Source of the DNA: Parazoarcus communis
GTDB taxonomy: Bacteria > Pseudomonadota > Gammaproteobacteria > Burkholderiales > Rhodocyclaceae
Reading direction: 5' to 3'
Assembly: GCF_003111645.1 (NCBI RefSeq)
Contig: NZ_CP022187.1
Coordinates: 496,001 to 560,000, forward strand
Length of the DNA: 64,000 bases
Shown: positions 44,980-53,760 of the stretch, piece by piece
Numbering within the stretch: the first letter of the stretch is position 1
How the letters are laid out: each line of letters begins with the position of its first letter
Position numbers and translations under genes: made by a program
The notes under the pieces: model-generated
Told to the model about the DNA's origin: nothing
What the model saw: only the letters and a program-made list of their open reading frames with translations
Database searches by the model: none

Positions 44980-45780
44980 ATGGGCTTGCTGACGAACAAG
45001 GTTGCGCTGATCACCGGCGCAGGCGGCGGCATTGGACGCGGCGTTGCCCGCCGTTTCGCGCGGGAAGGCGCAGCCGTGGTGATTGCCGAGATTGACGAGA
45101 AAAGCGGTGCCGAGGTGGCGCTGGAGCTTGAGTCACTTGGCGGGCGGTCATTGTTCGTTCGGACGGACGTGATGGAGAAGGCATCGGTTCTGGCTGCAGT
45201 GGACGCCGCGGTGCGGCATTTCGGTGGCCTTGATATCCTGATCAATAATGCATTTGTGCCGACGCCCAATGTCCGCTTTGAGGACAAGACTGACGAGATG
45301 CTTGAGCAGACCTTGACCTCAACGATCAAGGCGTCATGGTGGGCAATGCAGGCGGCCATGCCGCACATGCGCAATCGCGGTGGCGGCAAGATCGTGAATT
45401 TCTATTCGATCGATACAGAGATCGGTGCCTGGCTCCATGCCGATTACAACACTGCAAAGGCGGGAATTCTCGGCCTTACCAGGAGTGCCGCAGCTGAATG
45501 GGGGCGCTTTAACATCACCGTGAATGCCATCGCACCAACCGCAATGGGGGCGACATTCCACAAGCTGGCTGCCGAGAATCCAGGCTTCGCCGAGCGCGCT
45601 GCTGCAATGCGTCCGCTAGGTCGCTGCGGTGACCCCGAAGACGATATCGGCCCGGTCGTGGTTTTTCTTTCGTCGAATCTCTCCCGCTATGTCACTGGTG
45701 AAGCAATCCACGTCGACGGTGGCTTGCACTTGCCCGGGTACAACTCGAGACCCGCAGACGTGCCTGTCCGCGAGACCTGA
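44980..45780 (+). CDS. Short-chain dehydrogenase/reductase
   Basis: ATG 44980 follows TTGGAGGCGACA; a TTG 12 bases upstream is not preferred. The 266-residue protein has TGAGGGIG, NNAF and the catalytic YNTAK with upstream Ser in NFYSID. It is likely an NAD(P)-dependent alcohol dehydrogenase or ketoreductase acting on a CoA ester or ring alcohol. The TetR gene follows 55 bases after its stop. Confidence 0.92.
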   Translation: MGLLTNKVALITGAGGGIGRGVARRFAREGAAVVIAEIDEKSGAEVALELESLGGRSLFVRTDVMEKASVLAAVDAAVRHFGGLDILINNAFVPTPNVRFEDKTDEMLEQTLTSTIKASWWAMQAAMPHMRNRGGGKIVNFYSIDTEIGAWLHADYNTAKAGILGLTRSAAAEWGRFNITVNAIAPTAMGATFHKLAAENPGFAERAAAMRPLGRCGDPEDDIGPVVVFLSSNLSRYVTGEAIHVDGGLHLPGYNSRPADVPVRET

Positions 45781-45835
45781 TTCAAACCATCACCGGCAGC
45801 GTGACGTGCGACCTGAAGTTCCGGGAGGTAAGACC

Positions 45836-46465
45836 ATGAATGAGCCCGTTCGACGGGATGGAGAGCGAATCACCCGTAATCGGCGCTCGGATGCAACTGT
45901 CAGCCGAATACTGGCAGCGACCGAAGCGGTTGTGCTGAGTGGAGGCGCGGAGCGCATTTCAATTATTGAGGTGTGTGAACGTGCTGGTGTATCTCGCGGT
46001 ACGTTTTACCGCTACTTCTCGTCACAGGACGACCTCCTGGATGCCTTTTCGCGTCACAAGCGTGAGGGTTTTCATCAGTCCATGCTGGCCGCAACAGAGC
46101 ATCTGAATGACCCCGATGAGCGCTTTCGAGCTCTGATTGCCTACCTTGAGAACTACGTGGCTCACGGGCAGGCACGTCAACTGCTACTGGCTGCGCCCGA
46201 ATATACCCTGCGTTTCTTTCAGCGCATTTTCAATGATTCTCTCGTCCGTCTTCAGGATGTTCTTCGCGTGGTCTTCGATTCTTGGGACGTGCAACTCGGA
46301 GTTCGCATCGATCGCGAACTGGTCTGCGAGATGCTGATCCGCTACGTCCTGAGCGAACAACTTGTGCCTCACAACCGAGTCAGTGAGGGAACAGATCGGA
46401 TCGAGCGTCTTGTACGTTCTCTGGTGATGCCATCGATCGAGAGCACCGGCTTCGTCCCGAAGTAA
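45836..46465 (+). CDS. TetR-family transcriptional regulator (DitK-like)
   Basis: ATG 45836 follows GGGAGG. The 209-residue protein has a TetR helix-turn-helix (ISIIEVCERAGVSRGTFYRYF) within residues ~30-65 and a helical C-terminal ligand domain. It is the nearest regulator to sites E and F and the only TetR gene in the window. It is therefore the first candidate for binding the repeated ACAG-N11-CTGT-type sites, with a CoA ester or resin-acid-like ligand as inducer. This is inferred. Confidence 0.9.
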   Translation: MNEPVRRDGERITRNRRSDATVSRILAATEAVVLSGGAERISIIEVCERAGVSRGTFYRYFSSQDDLLDAFSRHKREGFHQSMLAATEHLNDPDERFRALIAYLENYVAHGQARQLLLAAPEYTLRFFQRIFNDSLVRLQDVLRVVFDSWDVQLGVRIDRELVCEMLIRYVLSEQLVPHNRVSEGTDRIERLVRSLVMPSIESTGFVPK

Positions 46466-46516
46466 TCTCTGCAGTTGTGATTGGAGCTGATTTTCCTGGC
46501 TAGTGAATAAAAACAT

Positions 46517-46541
46517 TAAACAGAATTGCAAAAACTGTTTA
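46517..46541. promoter_or_regulatory. Candidate operator, site E (upstream of 46702 operon)
   Basis: TAAACAG (46517-46523), 11 bases, CTGTTTA (46535-46541) is a perfect 7-base-pair inverted repeat in the 236-base gap between tetR and the amidohydrolase. It is the strongest copy of the window's recurring motif. Confidence 0.62.
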
Positions 46542-46701
46542 TGTTTGGCATGATGACTTTCATCGATTCACAGACACCGCACGAGTGTCGCAGGCAGGAG
46601 ACAACTAACAGCGTCTAGCGGCCACCCGCTGAGACAACGGCTGTCCCTTGTCCGCGAATGCGGCGCTCGCCGGGCCCACAACACGGCACAAGGAGACTCC
46701 A

Positions 46702-47793
46702 ATGCTGATCGATCTTCACGCACATGCACCCCATCCCGATTACTACGATCAAGATCCCTACTGGGGCCCCGCATTTGAGTCGCAGCCGGATGGCGACATC
46801 AAGCTGCGTGTTGGCGACTGGGTACTCACGCTTGGGGCGCCTGAACGCAAAGCGGCTTTGCGCAAGGCCAAGGCCGAGGGTAACGCGCTGAACGTTCAGG
46901 AATACATGGCACGCTGGCGCGATCCGAAGGTGCGCCTCGCAGGCATGGATGCCGCGGGTCAGAATGCGCAGGTGCTGTCCGTACCTTCGCACTGCTACAT
47001 GTACTGGACGGAACTCGAGTACGCGACTCGATTCTCGCGCAAGGCCAATGACGTTCTCGCGGAATACTGTTCGGGTGCGCCGGACCGTCTCATGTTCTGG
47101 GCGCAGGCACCGCTTCAAGACCCGAAAGTGGCAGCAGCGGAAATTCGTCGCGCCTGCACGCAGCTTGGTGCCAAGGGGCTCGGAGCGGGCGGCTCAAACT
47201 TTGGCGGGCTTGAGTTCGATTCGCCCGAGATGGATCCGGTTTGGGAGGCGCTGTGCGATCTCGACCTGCCCATGTTCATTCATGGCTATAACCAGTCAGT
47301 GACCTGGGGCAAGAAGGCCAATACCGACCGCTACGAAACGACCGCGATTGTCGGCATGAACTACGACGAGACCAAGGCGTTCTGGTATCTAGTCAATGGT
47401 GGCGTGTTTGACCGCTTCCCGAACCTGAAGGTCTACATCACGCATGGTGGTGGTTTTGTACCCTATCAGCTTGGACGTCTCGCGCAAACGAACCCCAACC
47501 TTGATACCCATCACAACAAGAAACCGGTCCTCGACTACCTGCGCAATTTCTATTTCGACGTCGAACTCCACGAACTGCCGATGCGTCAGGCCTTGATTGA
47601 CGTGATCGGTGCGGATCGCATTCTCTACGGCTCGAACTTCGGCGGCAGCGATGCTGTTCGGCATGATCTGACCGAGGGCTTGCGTCTGTCTGACGATGAT
47701 CTGCAACGTATTCGCTGGAAGAATGCCTGCGAACTCTTGCACCTTGATCCGGCAAGCGTTGGCGCGGTCGCCAAGTCTTTGGTGACGGCATGA
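46702..47793 (+). CDS. Amidohydrolase-2 family decarboxylase/hydrolase (ACMSD-like)
   Basis: ATG 46702 follows AAGGAGA. The 363-residue protein has the zinc HxH in MLIDLHAHAP (His6, His8), a His in MFIHGYNQS, ITHGGGF and the Asp of YGSNFGGSD, as in 2-amino-3-carboxymuconate semialdehyde decarboxylase relatives. It would decarboxylate or hydrolyse a ring-cleavage-derived acid. Its stop overlaps the FAH start (ATGA). It is not close to the 7187 member, so each may act on a different intermediate. Confidence 0.9.
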   Translation: MLIDLHAHAPHPDYYDQDPYWGPAFESQPDGDIKLRVGDWVLTLGAPERKAALRKAKAEGNALNVQEYMARWRDPKVRLAGMDAAGQNAQVLSVPSHCYMYWTELEYATRFSRKANDVLAEYCSGAPDRLMFWAQAPLQDPKVAAAEIRRACTQLGAKGLGAGGSNFGGLEFDSPEMDPVWEALCDLDLPMFIHGYNQSVTWGKKANTDRYETTAIVGMNYDETKAFWYLVNGGVFDRFPNLKVYITHGGGFVPYQLGRLAQTNPNLDTHHNKKPVLDYLRNFYFDVELHELPMRQALIDVIGADRILYGSNFGGSDAVRHDLTEGLRLSDDDLQRIRWKNACELLHLDPASVGAVAKSLVTA

Positions 47794-48668
47794 AGCTCGC
47801 CCGTGCGTGTGCTCCCGGAGTGAATGGCGGTGCGCCATTCTGGGCGCTCGTCGGCGAGGGCCAGAAGCTGTTGCCCATCGCCGGGAGCTTCAATGAATGG
47901 GGACCGGCGCTGACGCGGGCGATTGCGGCGGGGCAGGCTGATGCCGGCCGAGCGGCGCTCCCGCTCACCGGCCAGAACTGCCCGTTAGATGCTGTTCGTC
48001 TGTTGCCTCCCGTGGAGCCGGTGAATCGTGTCGTAGTGGCTGGTGCGAATTACGCCAAGCATCTCGCGGATGACTTCGGCCTCAAGTCGCCCCCTCAGCC
48101 TGTAGCCTTTCTCAAGGCTTATGGTGCGCTGATAGGCGCAAACGACCCGATTCGCTATCCACCGTTGACGCGAGAGCTTGATCACGAGGTCGAGTTGGTC
48201 GTTGTGGTTGGTGACACGCCCAGCGGCACAGATCCCTTGGCTGCGGTGCTCGGATACGCGGTTGGAAACGACGTTTCAGCGCGGGACTTACAACGCAGCG
48301 GGCCACCGGGCATCGGTATGGACCTCTTTGCGGCCAAGAGTCAGGACAAAACGACAGGTGTCGGACCCTGGATTGTGACCCGTGACGAGTTTCCGCAAGG
48401 AAGTCCGAAGCTGCGGCTGACTCTGAAGGTCAATGGCGAGACGCGGCAGGACGGTCACACCTCTGAAATGACCTGGGATGTTGCGCAACTGGTGACCTTT
48501 GTGCAGATGCGCTCGAGCTTTGCTCCTGGGGACATTCTGTTTACCGGATCACCGGCTGGCGTCGGGCAGGGCACGGGCCGCTTCCTCAATCCCGGAGACG
48601 TCGTCGAGGCGGGTGTGGAGGGAATTGGCACGATAACCAACATCGTCGGGCCACGTGCCGACGCTTGA
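47790..48668 (+). CDS. Fumarylacetoacetate hydrolase-family enzyme
   Basis: The 292-residue protein has the FAH catalytic domain: TRELDHEVELVVVVG for metal binding, NDVSARDLQ and a late TGSPAGVG. The first ~75 residues are a short N-terminal domain. Start overlaps the amidohydrolase stop. It is a hydrolase or decarboxylase of acylpyruvate-like or oxo-acid products. Together with the 37425 gene, two FAH enzymes suggest two C-C cleavages or isomerisations in the pathway. Confidence 0.9.
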   Translation: MKLARACAPGVNGGAPFWALVGEGQKLLPIAGSFNEWGPALTRAIAAGQADAGRAALPLTGQNCPLDAVRLLPPVEPVNRVVVAGANYAKHLADDFGLKSPPQPVAFLKAYGALIGANDPIRYPPLTRELDHEVELVVVVGDTPSGTDPLAAVLGYAVGNDVSARDLQRSGPPGIGMDLFAAKSQDKTTGVGPWIVTRDEFPQGSPKLRLTLKVNGETRQDGHTSEMTWDVAQLVTFVQMRSSFAPGDILFTGSPAGVGQGTGRFLNPGDVVEAGVEGIGTITNIVGPRADA

Positions 48669-48681
48669 GGAGAAAGCCGAA

Positions 48682-49587
48682 ATGGTCGACTTGAATGACA
48701 AGGTTGTAGTAGTCGGGGCGGGCCTGATGGGTACCGGAATTGCTCATGCTTTTGCCAGCAGCGGCTTTGAGACGCGCTTGGTCGATACCAGTGAAGAGGC
48801 GCTCGCCAAGGCACAGAAATCGATCCATGGCATTCTCGATAGCGGAGTAAAACTGGGCAAAATCACCGATGCCGACGCTGCTGCTGCAAAGGCGCGATTG
48901 ACGACATGCACGATACTGAAGCAGGGCGCAGAGGGGGCAAAGCTGCTGGTTGAGACCGTGTCGGAGAACCTGGCTATCAAGAAAGCGGTTTTCGCCGAGG
49001 CGGTGCCCGTACTGCACGAGGCCGCTGTGATCGCTACCAATACGTCTGCGTTAAGCGTGACCGAGATTGCCGCTTCGGTCGTCACGCCGGAGCGGGTCAT
49101 CGGCATGCACTTCTTCAATCCAGTGCACAAGATGAAGTTGGTCGAGCTGGTTCTCGGCATCGCCACTGACGAGGCAACAGTAGCCGCCAGCCGTGCGTGG
49201 TGCGATGCGATTGGGAAAACCTCCATCCTGGTCAACGAATCTCCGGGCCTGACCACTAGCCGCATGTCAGCGATGCTGGGTAATGAGGCGATGTGGATGC
49301 TGCAGGAGGGTACCGCCAGCGCCGAAGATATCGATACTGCGCTGCGAATGGGGTTCAACCATCCAATGGGGCCACTTGAGCTTGGCGATCTGACCGGTTG
49401 GGACACACGACTTGCGGTGCTGCGCTACTTGCATTCGACTTTGGGCGAGAAATTCCGTCCGTGCCCACTGATCATCAAGATGGTGGCGGCAGGGCGCTAT
49501 GGACGCAAGACGGGTCATGGCGTCTACAAGTACGACGACAAAGGACAGCGAGTCCTTGGTTCAGGTTTGAGGGCGAGTAACCTATGA
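48682..49587 (+). CDS. 3-hydroxyacyl-CoA dehydrogenase (DitN-like)
   Basis: ATG 48682 follows GAGGAGAAAG. The 301-residue single-domain enzyme has the NAD site VVVGAGLMGTGIA, NTSALSVTEIA and the catalytic His in GMHFFNPVHKMKLVELV. It oxidises an L-3-hydroxyacyl-CoA to the 3-oxoacyl-CoA. The thiolase start overlaps its stop, completing a beta-oxidation step. Confidence 0.93.
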   Translation: MVDLNDKVVVVGAGLMGTGIAHAFASSGFETRLVDTSEEALAKAQKSIHGILDSGVKLGKITDADAAAAKARLTTCTILKQGAEGAKLLVETVSENLAIKKAVFAEAVPVLHEAAVIATNTSALSVTEIAASVVTPERVIGMHFFNPVHKMKLVELVLGIATDEATVAASRAWCDAIGKTSILVNESPGLTTSRMSAMLGNEAMWMLQEGTASAEDIDTALRMGFNHPMGPLELGDLTGWDTRLAVLRYLHSTLGEKFRPCPLIIKMVAAGRYGRKTGHGVYKYDDKGQRVLGSGLRASNL

Positions 49588-50756
49588 GCGATATCTTCAT
49601 CGTTGATGCGGTCCGCACGCCAGTTGGAAAGTACAACGGGAGCCTGGCGGCTGTAAGGGCAGACCACTTGGGCGCGCACGTCCTGAATGCGCTTGTCGAG
49701 CGCGCCGGAATTACTGCCGCTGAAGTGGATGACGTCATTTTCGGGTGTGTCACACAGGTAGGTGAGCAGTCGGCAAACATCGCGCGGACTTCCTTGCTCG
49801 GGGCTGGTTGGCCGGCAACGATCCCCGGGCTCACGATCGATCGCAAATGTGGCTCTGGTGAAGTGGCGGTCCATGTCGCAGCCGGCCTGATTGCGTCGGG
49901 CTCCGCGCAAGTGGTTGTCGCAGGCGGTGCCGAAAACATGAGTCGGGTACGCATGGGTGGCAACCGCGAGATCTATGGCGAAGCTTTTGGCTGGATGGCA
50001 GCCGAGAGGTATGAGCTGACGAGTCAGGGCGAGGCTGCCGAACGTATTGCCGACAAGTGGTCGCTCAGCCGGGAGGCGCTCGACGCTTTCTCGGTCGAGA
50101 GCCATCGTCGAGCAGCCGCAGCAGCCGAAGCGGGGTATTTCCGTCATGAAATTGTTCCGGTGCCGGTCAGTGCGCTCAAGGAGCGTATGTATGCCGAGCC
50201 CACACCTGATGTTTTCGACGCGGATGAAACGATCCGGCCTGCAACCCGTCCCGAGAAGCTTTCAACGCTCAAGAGCAGCTTCCGGGAAGACGGCAAGTTG
50301 ACTGCGGGAAACTCTTCTCAGATCTCCGATGGCGCCGCTGTTCTTTTGCTGATGTCCGGTGATGCGGTGAAACGCCTGAAGGTGAAACCGCGCGCGCGAA
50401 TCAGGGCATTCACCACTGTAGGCTCCGATCCGACGCTGATGCTGACGGGGCCCATCGGCGCAACCCGCAAGGTTCTGAGCATGGCTGAGGTCTCAGTCGA
50501 TGAGGTTGAGCTCTTCGAAGTGAATGAAGCTTTCGCACCTGTGCCCATGATCTGGATGAAGGAGCTTGGGGTGCCTCACCACAAGTTGAATGTAAACGGT
50601 GGGGCCATTGCCCTGGGGCATCCCCTTGGTGCGAGCGGTGCCCGAATCATGACCTCGATGTTGCATGAACTCGAACGTCGTGGCGGGCGATACGGTTTGC
50701 AGGCGATCTGCTGTGCGGGTGGTATGGGCACGGCGACGCTTATTGAGCGCCTTTAG
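49584..50756 (+). CDS. Acetyl-CoA acyltransferase (thiolase) (DitO-like)
   Basis: The 390-residue protein is a true thiolase, unlike the Ltp-like gene. It has the nucleophile in RKCGSGEVAVHVA, GGAENMSR, His in NGGAIALGHPLGASG and the second Cys in CCAGGMGTA. It cleaves a 3-oxoacyl-CoA with CoA. Translation is coupled to the preceding dehydrogenase. Confidence 0.95.
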   Translation: MSDIFIVDAVRTPVGKYNGSLAAVRADHLGAHVLNALVERAGITAAEVDDVIFGCVTQVGEQSANIARTSLLGAGWPATIPGLTIDRKCGSGEVAVHVAAGLIASGSAQVVVAGGAENMSRVRMGGNREIYGEAFGWMAAERYELTSQGEAAERIADKWSLSREALDAFSVESHRRAAAAAEAGYFRHEIVPVPVSALKERMYAEPTPDVFDADETIRPATRPEKLSTLKSSFREDGKLTAGNSSQISDGAAVLLLMSGDAVKRLKVKPRARIRAFTTVGSDPTLMLTGPIGATRKVLSMAEVSVDEVELFEVNEAFAPVPMIWMKELGVPHHKLNVNGGAIALGHPLGASGARIMTSMLHELERRGGRYGLQAICCAGGMGTATLIERL

Positions 50757-50764
50757 GCGTTTTT
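50748..50764 (+). terminator. Possible weak terminator after thiolase
   Basis: CGCC, TTTA, GGCG then five T residues overlap the thiolase stop codon. The stem has only four pairs, so it is at best a partial terminator before the following SDR gene. Confidence 0.3.
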
Positions 50765-50866
50765 CCCATCAGCCCGCTGCGGGAAAAGTGCCACGCATCG
50801 GATTGATTGTATGCAACGACAGTCAGTTCGTACTTCCGCAGGGGCCAGTAACGGAGGAAACGGGTC

Positions 50867-51718
50867 ATGCATATTGATCTGAGCGACAAGAGAGTGATCG
50901 TCACCGGAGCATCGCGTGGCATTGGACGTGCAATAGCACGTGCTTTTGCAGCAGAAGGGGCTCGGGTTGCGATCTGTGCGAGAACCGCTGTTGCCGTTGA
51001 GGAAGTGGGACACGAATTGGCCCTGAAAACAAAGTCGGTGATCGCCCGTGCAGTGGATGTTACCGATACGCTGGGAGTGAAGGCCTTTGTTGATGAAGTG
51101 GCGGCGGAATGGGGCGGGGTCGACGTCCTGATCAACAATGCCGGCCAGGGCCGAGGCGGCAATCTCGATACGCTCACTCCCGAAATGATCCTCGAGCACG
51201 CGAACATCCTGCAGATGGGGCACTTCCGCTTCGTTCAGGCAGTAGTGCCCCACATGCGCAAGCAGCGCTGGGGGCGCATCGTGGAAATAAATGCATTGGC
51301 AGGTGTGATTCCCACACCTGACGGCATCCCTTCTGTCATCAACCGCGCCTCATGCGTGGCGCTTTCGAAGTCTCTAGGCATGTCCCTTGCCAAGGACAAC
51401 ATCCTGGTCAATTCGCTCAACATGGGATGGATTGACACCGGCCAGTGGGACCGTCATTTCCAGGAAGCCGGGCCGGGCGTATCGCGGGAAGAGTTCGATG
51501 AGATGGTCCTCAAGGTCGTTCCTCTGGGCCGGTTCGGAAAGCCAGAGGATGTAGCGGGGATGGCGCTTTTTCTTTCCAGTGATTATGCAAGTTTCATCAG
51601 TGCGGCATCGATAGACATTGCCGGTGGTCTGCAGGGTCAGATTGCTTATTACCCAACGCTAAAGCGCGAGTTCGCCGAAGCGGTCAAAAGACGTGCCGAA
51701 CACGCATCGGATCTGTGA
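50867..51718 (+). CDS. SDR-fold protein lacking the YxxxK motif
   Basis: The 283-residue protein has the SDR cofactor segment TGASRGIG and NNAG, but the catalytic region reads IPSVINRASCVALSKSL. By alignment with YAASKAG..ALTKSL, the Tyr falls on Ser and the Lys on Arg. A divergent SDR subgroup of this kind is known in catabolic clusters, and its reaction is unsettled. GGAGGAAAC precedes ATG. It closes the 46.7-51.7 kb gene set. Confidence 0.85.
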   Translation: MHIDLSDKRVIVTGASRGIGRAIARAFAAEGARVAICARTAVAVEEVGHELALKTKSVIARAVDVTDTLGVKAFVDEVAAEWGGVDVLINNAGQGRGGNLDTLTPEMILEHANILQMGHFRFVQAVVPHMRKQRWGRIVEINALAGVIPTPDGIPSVINRASCVALSKSLGMSLAKDNILVNSLNMGWIDTGQWDRHFQEAGPGVSREEFDEMVLKVVPLGRFGKPEDVAGMALFLSSDYASFISAASIDIAGGLQGQIAYYPTLKREFAEAVKRRAEHASDL

Positions 51719-52032
51719 TCCATTGCACACGTGAAGCTCGCCGGCAGCGATGTTTGGGGTCCGGTTAGCGTGAGAAATGGAGACGGGCGGGGGGCTTCGA
51801 GTTTGTGTTCCGATCCTCAGGTGCATCTGACTCAGTCAAAATTCTGAAATTAGAAACAAAATCCGGTGGTAGAATTTAAACAGAAATGGGATTACAATTC
51901 AGAAACCGTACAAAAGTATTGTTCGGACGCGCATTCCGAACCTGATGCGTAGCTGGCAAGGGTGCTTGAGGCAGGCAAAAACGATCCGATAGACGGGCGA
52001 CCCGGATCGTAATAACGAGAGGAGACAGATTC
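51719..52032. promoter_or_regulatory. Promoter region of the DUF1302 operon
   Basis: These 314 bases contain no gene and turn AT-rich between 51835 and 51925. Visible elements are a single TAAACAG half-site (51877-51883) like site E, whose partner is degenerate, and a perfect repeat GTTCGG-N9-CCGAAC (51921-51941). A GAGAGGAGACAG ribosome site sits before 52033. Confidence 0.45.
51921..51941. promoter_or_regulatory. Inverted repeat GTTCGG-N9-CCGAAC
   Basis: The arms are perfect six-base repeats about 92 bases before the DUF1302 start. The half-site differs from the ACAG type, so a second regulator may act here. Confidence 0.4.
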
Positions 52033-53736
52033 ATGATCAACAGGAACGAAACGACGGGCCGACGTTACGTGCTGCATGGCGTTGCTGCTGCGATTGCGCT
52101 TGCTTTTGGCGGGCAGGCGCTTGCATTTGAGATAGACACCGGAAACGATGACCTCAAGATGCGCTTCGACAACACGATTCGTTATACCGCCGGCGTTCGT
52201 ATGGAAGATCGGGATTCGCGTCTGATGCGCAACGCGATCTACGACGAGGGTGATGCGAAGTTCGGGCGCGGCGATATGGTGACCAACCGTATCGATCTGT
52301 TCACGGAAATCGACCTAAATTACCGCGGGGAGTTTGGTGCGCGGGTCAGTGGCGCTGCCTGGTATGACCAGGCCTACGACGACGACAAGGTGACTGCGCC
52401 TACCGGAACGGCAACGGCTTACCGGGATAGTCGTTATAACAGCACGGTCAAGCGCTACGTCAATGGTCCGTCGGGCGAATTGCTCGATGCCTTTGTCTGG
52501 TCCAACTTCTACCTCGGTGATATCCCGGTAAATATCAAGGTTGGCCGTCAGACCAACGTCTGGGGTGAGGGCTTGCTGTTGGGGGCACATGCGATTTCCT
52601 ACTCGCAATCGCCGGTTGATGGTGTAAAGGCCGTTTCGAACCCGGGTATTGAGACGAAGGAGGTATTCCTTCCGATTGGTCAGGTATCGGTGAATGCGGT
52701 GGTGACTGACAGCGTGACGCTGATGGGTCAGTACTTCTACGAATGGGAGCCGACGCGCGTTCCGCATGCCGGAACCTACCTGATGGGCGCGGATACTGCG
52801 CCGAGTTCCGACTTCCTTGCCTTCCCGATTCCGGGGGACTTCAAGGCCACGATTATCGACGCTAAGAAGCCCAAGCAGTCTGGTAACTGGGGTGTTGGCG
52901 CGCGCTGGAACTATGAGCCGCTGGAGTCGACCTTCGGCGCCTATTACCGCAAGTTCGACGACTACTCGCCGGAGCTCGGAGTGCAGCTTTCCAGCTTTGT
53001 TCCTTTCGGGCCGAGCTTTCTGCCGACCAAGGCCCGCTTCCTTTACCCCGAAGACGTCGAGATGTATGGCGTGAGTTTCGCACGAGTGATCGGCGGTGTG
53101 AGCGTGGGTGCAGAGCTCTCTTATCGCGTAAATGGGGCACTCAACACGCCTTCATCGCATACCCTTGATACTGGCGCACGCGGCGACACCTGGCATGCAG
53201 TGCTGAACGGAATCTACATGCTGCCGAAAACGGCATTCTGGGATACTGGCTCACTGATTGCCGAGATTGCCTATAACCGACTGGACAAGGTTACGAAGAA
53301 CGAGCAACTCTATCGTTCCGTCGGTTCCAGCACCTGCGTCGACAGTCGCACCGGTGTGGCTGGGTCGGGAAACGAACGTGATGGCTGTTCCACTCGCGAT
53401 GCGACCCAGATCGCGCTCAAGTTTTCTCCGCAGTACCTGAACATTCTGCCTTCATGGGATCTGACGGTGCCTGTGAGTTTGAGCTACGGGTTGTCCGGCA
53501 ATTCGCCGACCTCAGGCGGTGGCACGGAGGGCGAGCTTCGCTGGTCGATCGGTGCGACCATGAACTACGCATCGAAGTACGAGTTCTCCTTGCTTTACTC
53601 TGATCGCACACTGCCGGTTAGGACGAGGATGGGCGCATCTGGCGAGGTGATTACCGGTGGTCAGGCCCATAGCAATTCTTCGGTCGGTGCAATCGATCGC
53701 GGCTGGCTGGCATTCACTTTCAAGACGGCATTCTGA
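52033..53736 (+). CDS. DUF1302 outer-membrane protein
   Basis: The 567-residue protein has a signal peptide with a long basic start (through GVAAAIALAFGGQALA) and a beta-strand-rich body (alternating Tyr/Trp/Gly), ending in Phe (AFTFKTAF), the sign of an outer-membrane barrel. DUF1302 proteins form large porin-like or lipid-linked barrels and are often co-encoded with DUF1329. It starts an operon with DUF1329, a Ycf48-like protein and an MMPL transporter. A role in uptake or envelope handling of a hydrophobic substrate is inferred. Confidence 0.92.
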   Translation: MINRNETTGRRYVLHGVAAAIALAFGGQALAFEIDTGNDDLKMRFDNTIRYTAGVRMEDRDSRLMRNAIYDEGDAKFGRGDMVTNRIDLFTEIDLNYRGEFGARVSGAAWYDQAYDDDKVTAPTGTATAYRDSRYNSTVKRYVNGPSGELLDAFVWSNFYLGDIPVNIKVGRQTNVWGEGLLLGAHAISYSQSPVDGVKAVSNPGIETKEVFLPIGQVSVNAVVTDSVTLMGQYFYEWEPTRVPHAGTYLMGADTAPSSDFLAFPIPGDFKATIIDAKKPKQSGNWGVGARWNYEPLESTFGAYYRKFDDYSPELGVQLSSFVPFGPSFLPTKARFLYPEDVEMYGVSFARVIGGVSVGAELSYRVNGALNTPSSHTLDTGARGDTWHAVLNGIYMLPKTAFWDTGSLIAEIAYNRLDKVTKNEQLYRSVGSSTCVDSRTGVAGSGNERDGCSTRDATQIALKFSPQYLNILPSWDLTVPVSLSYGLSGNSPTSGGGTEGELRWSIGATMNYASKYEFSLLYSDRTLPVRTRMGASGEVITGGQAHSNSSVGAIDRGWLAFTFKTAF

Positions 53737-53760
53737 TTGACCGTATAGAGGAGACAAATA

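Noticed and set aside
51877-51900. Possible further copy of the ACAG-N11-CTGT operator before DUF1302
   Set aside because: Only the left half TAAACAG is good; the right half is CAATTC, so it is noted as a half-site but not counted.
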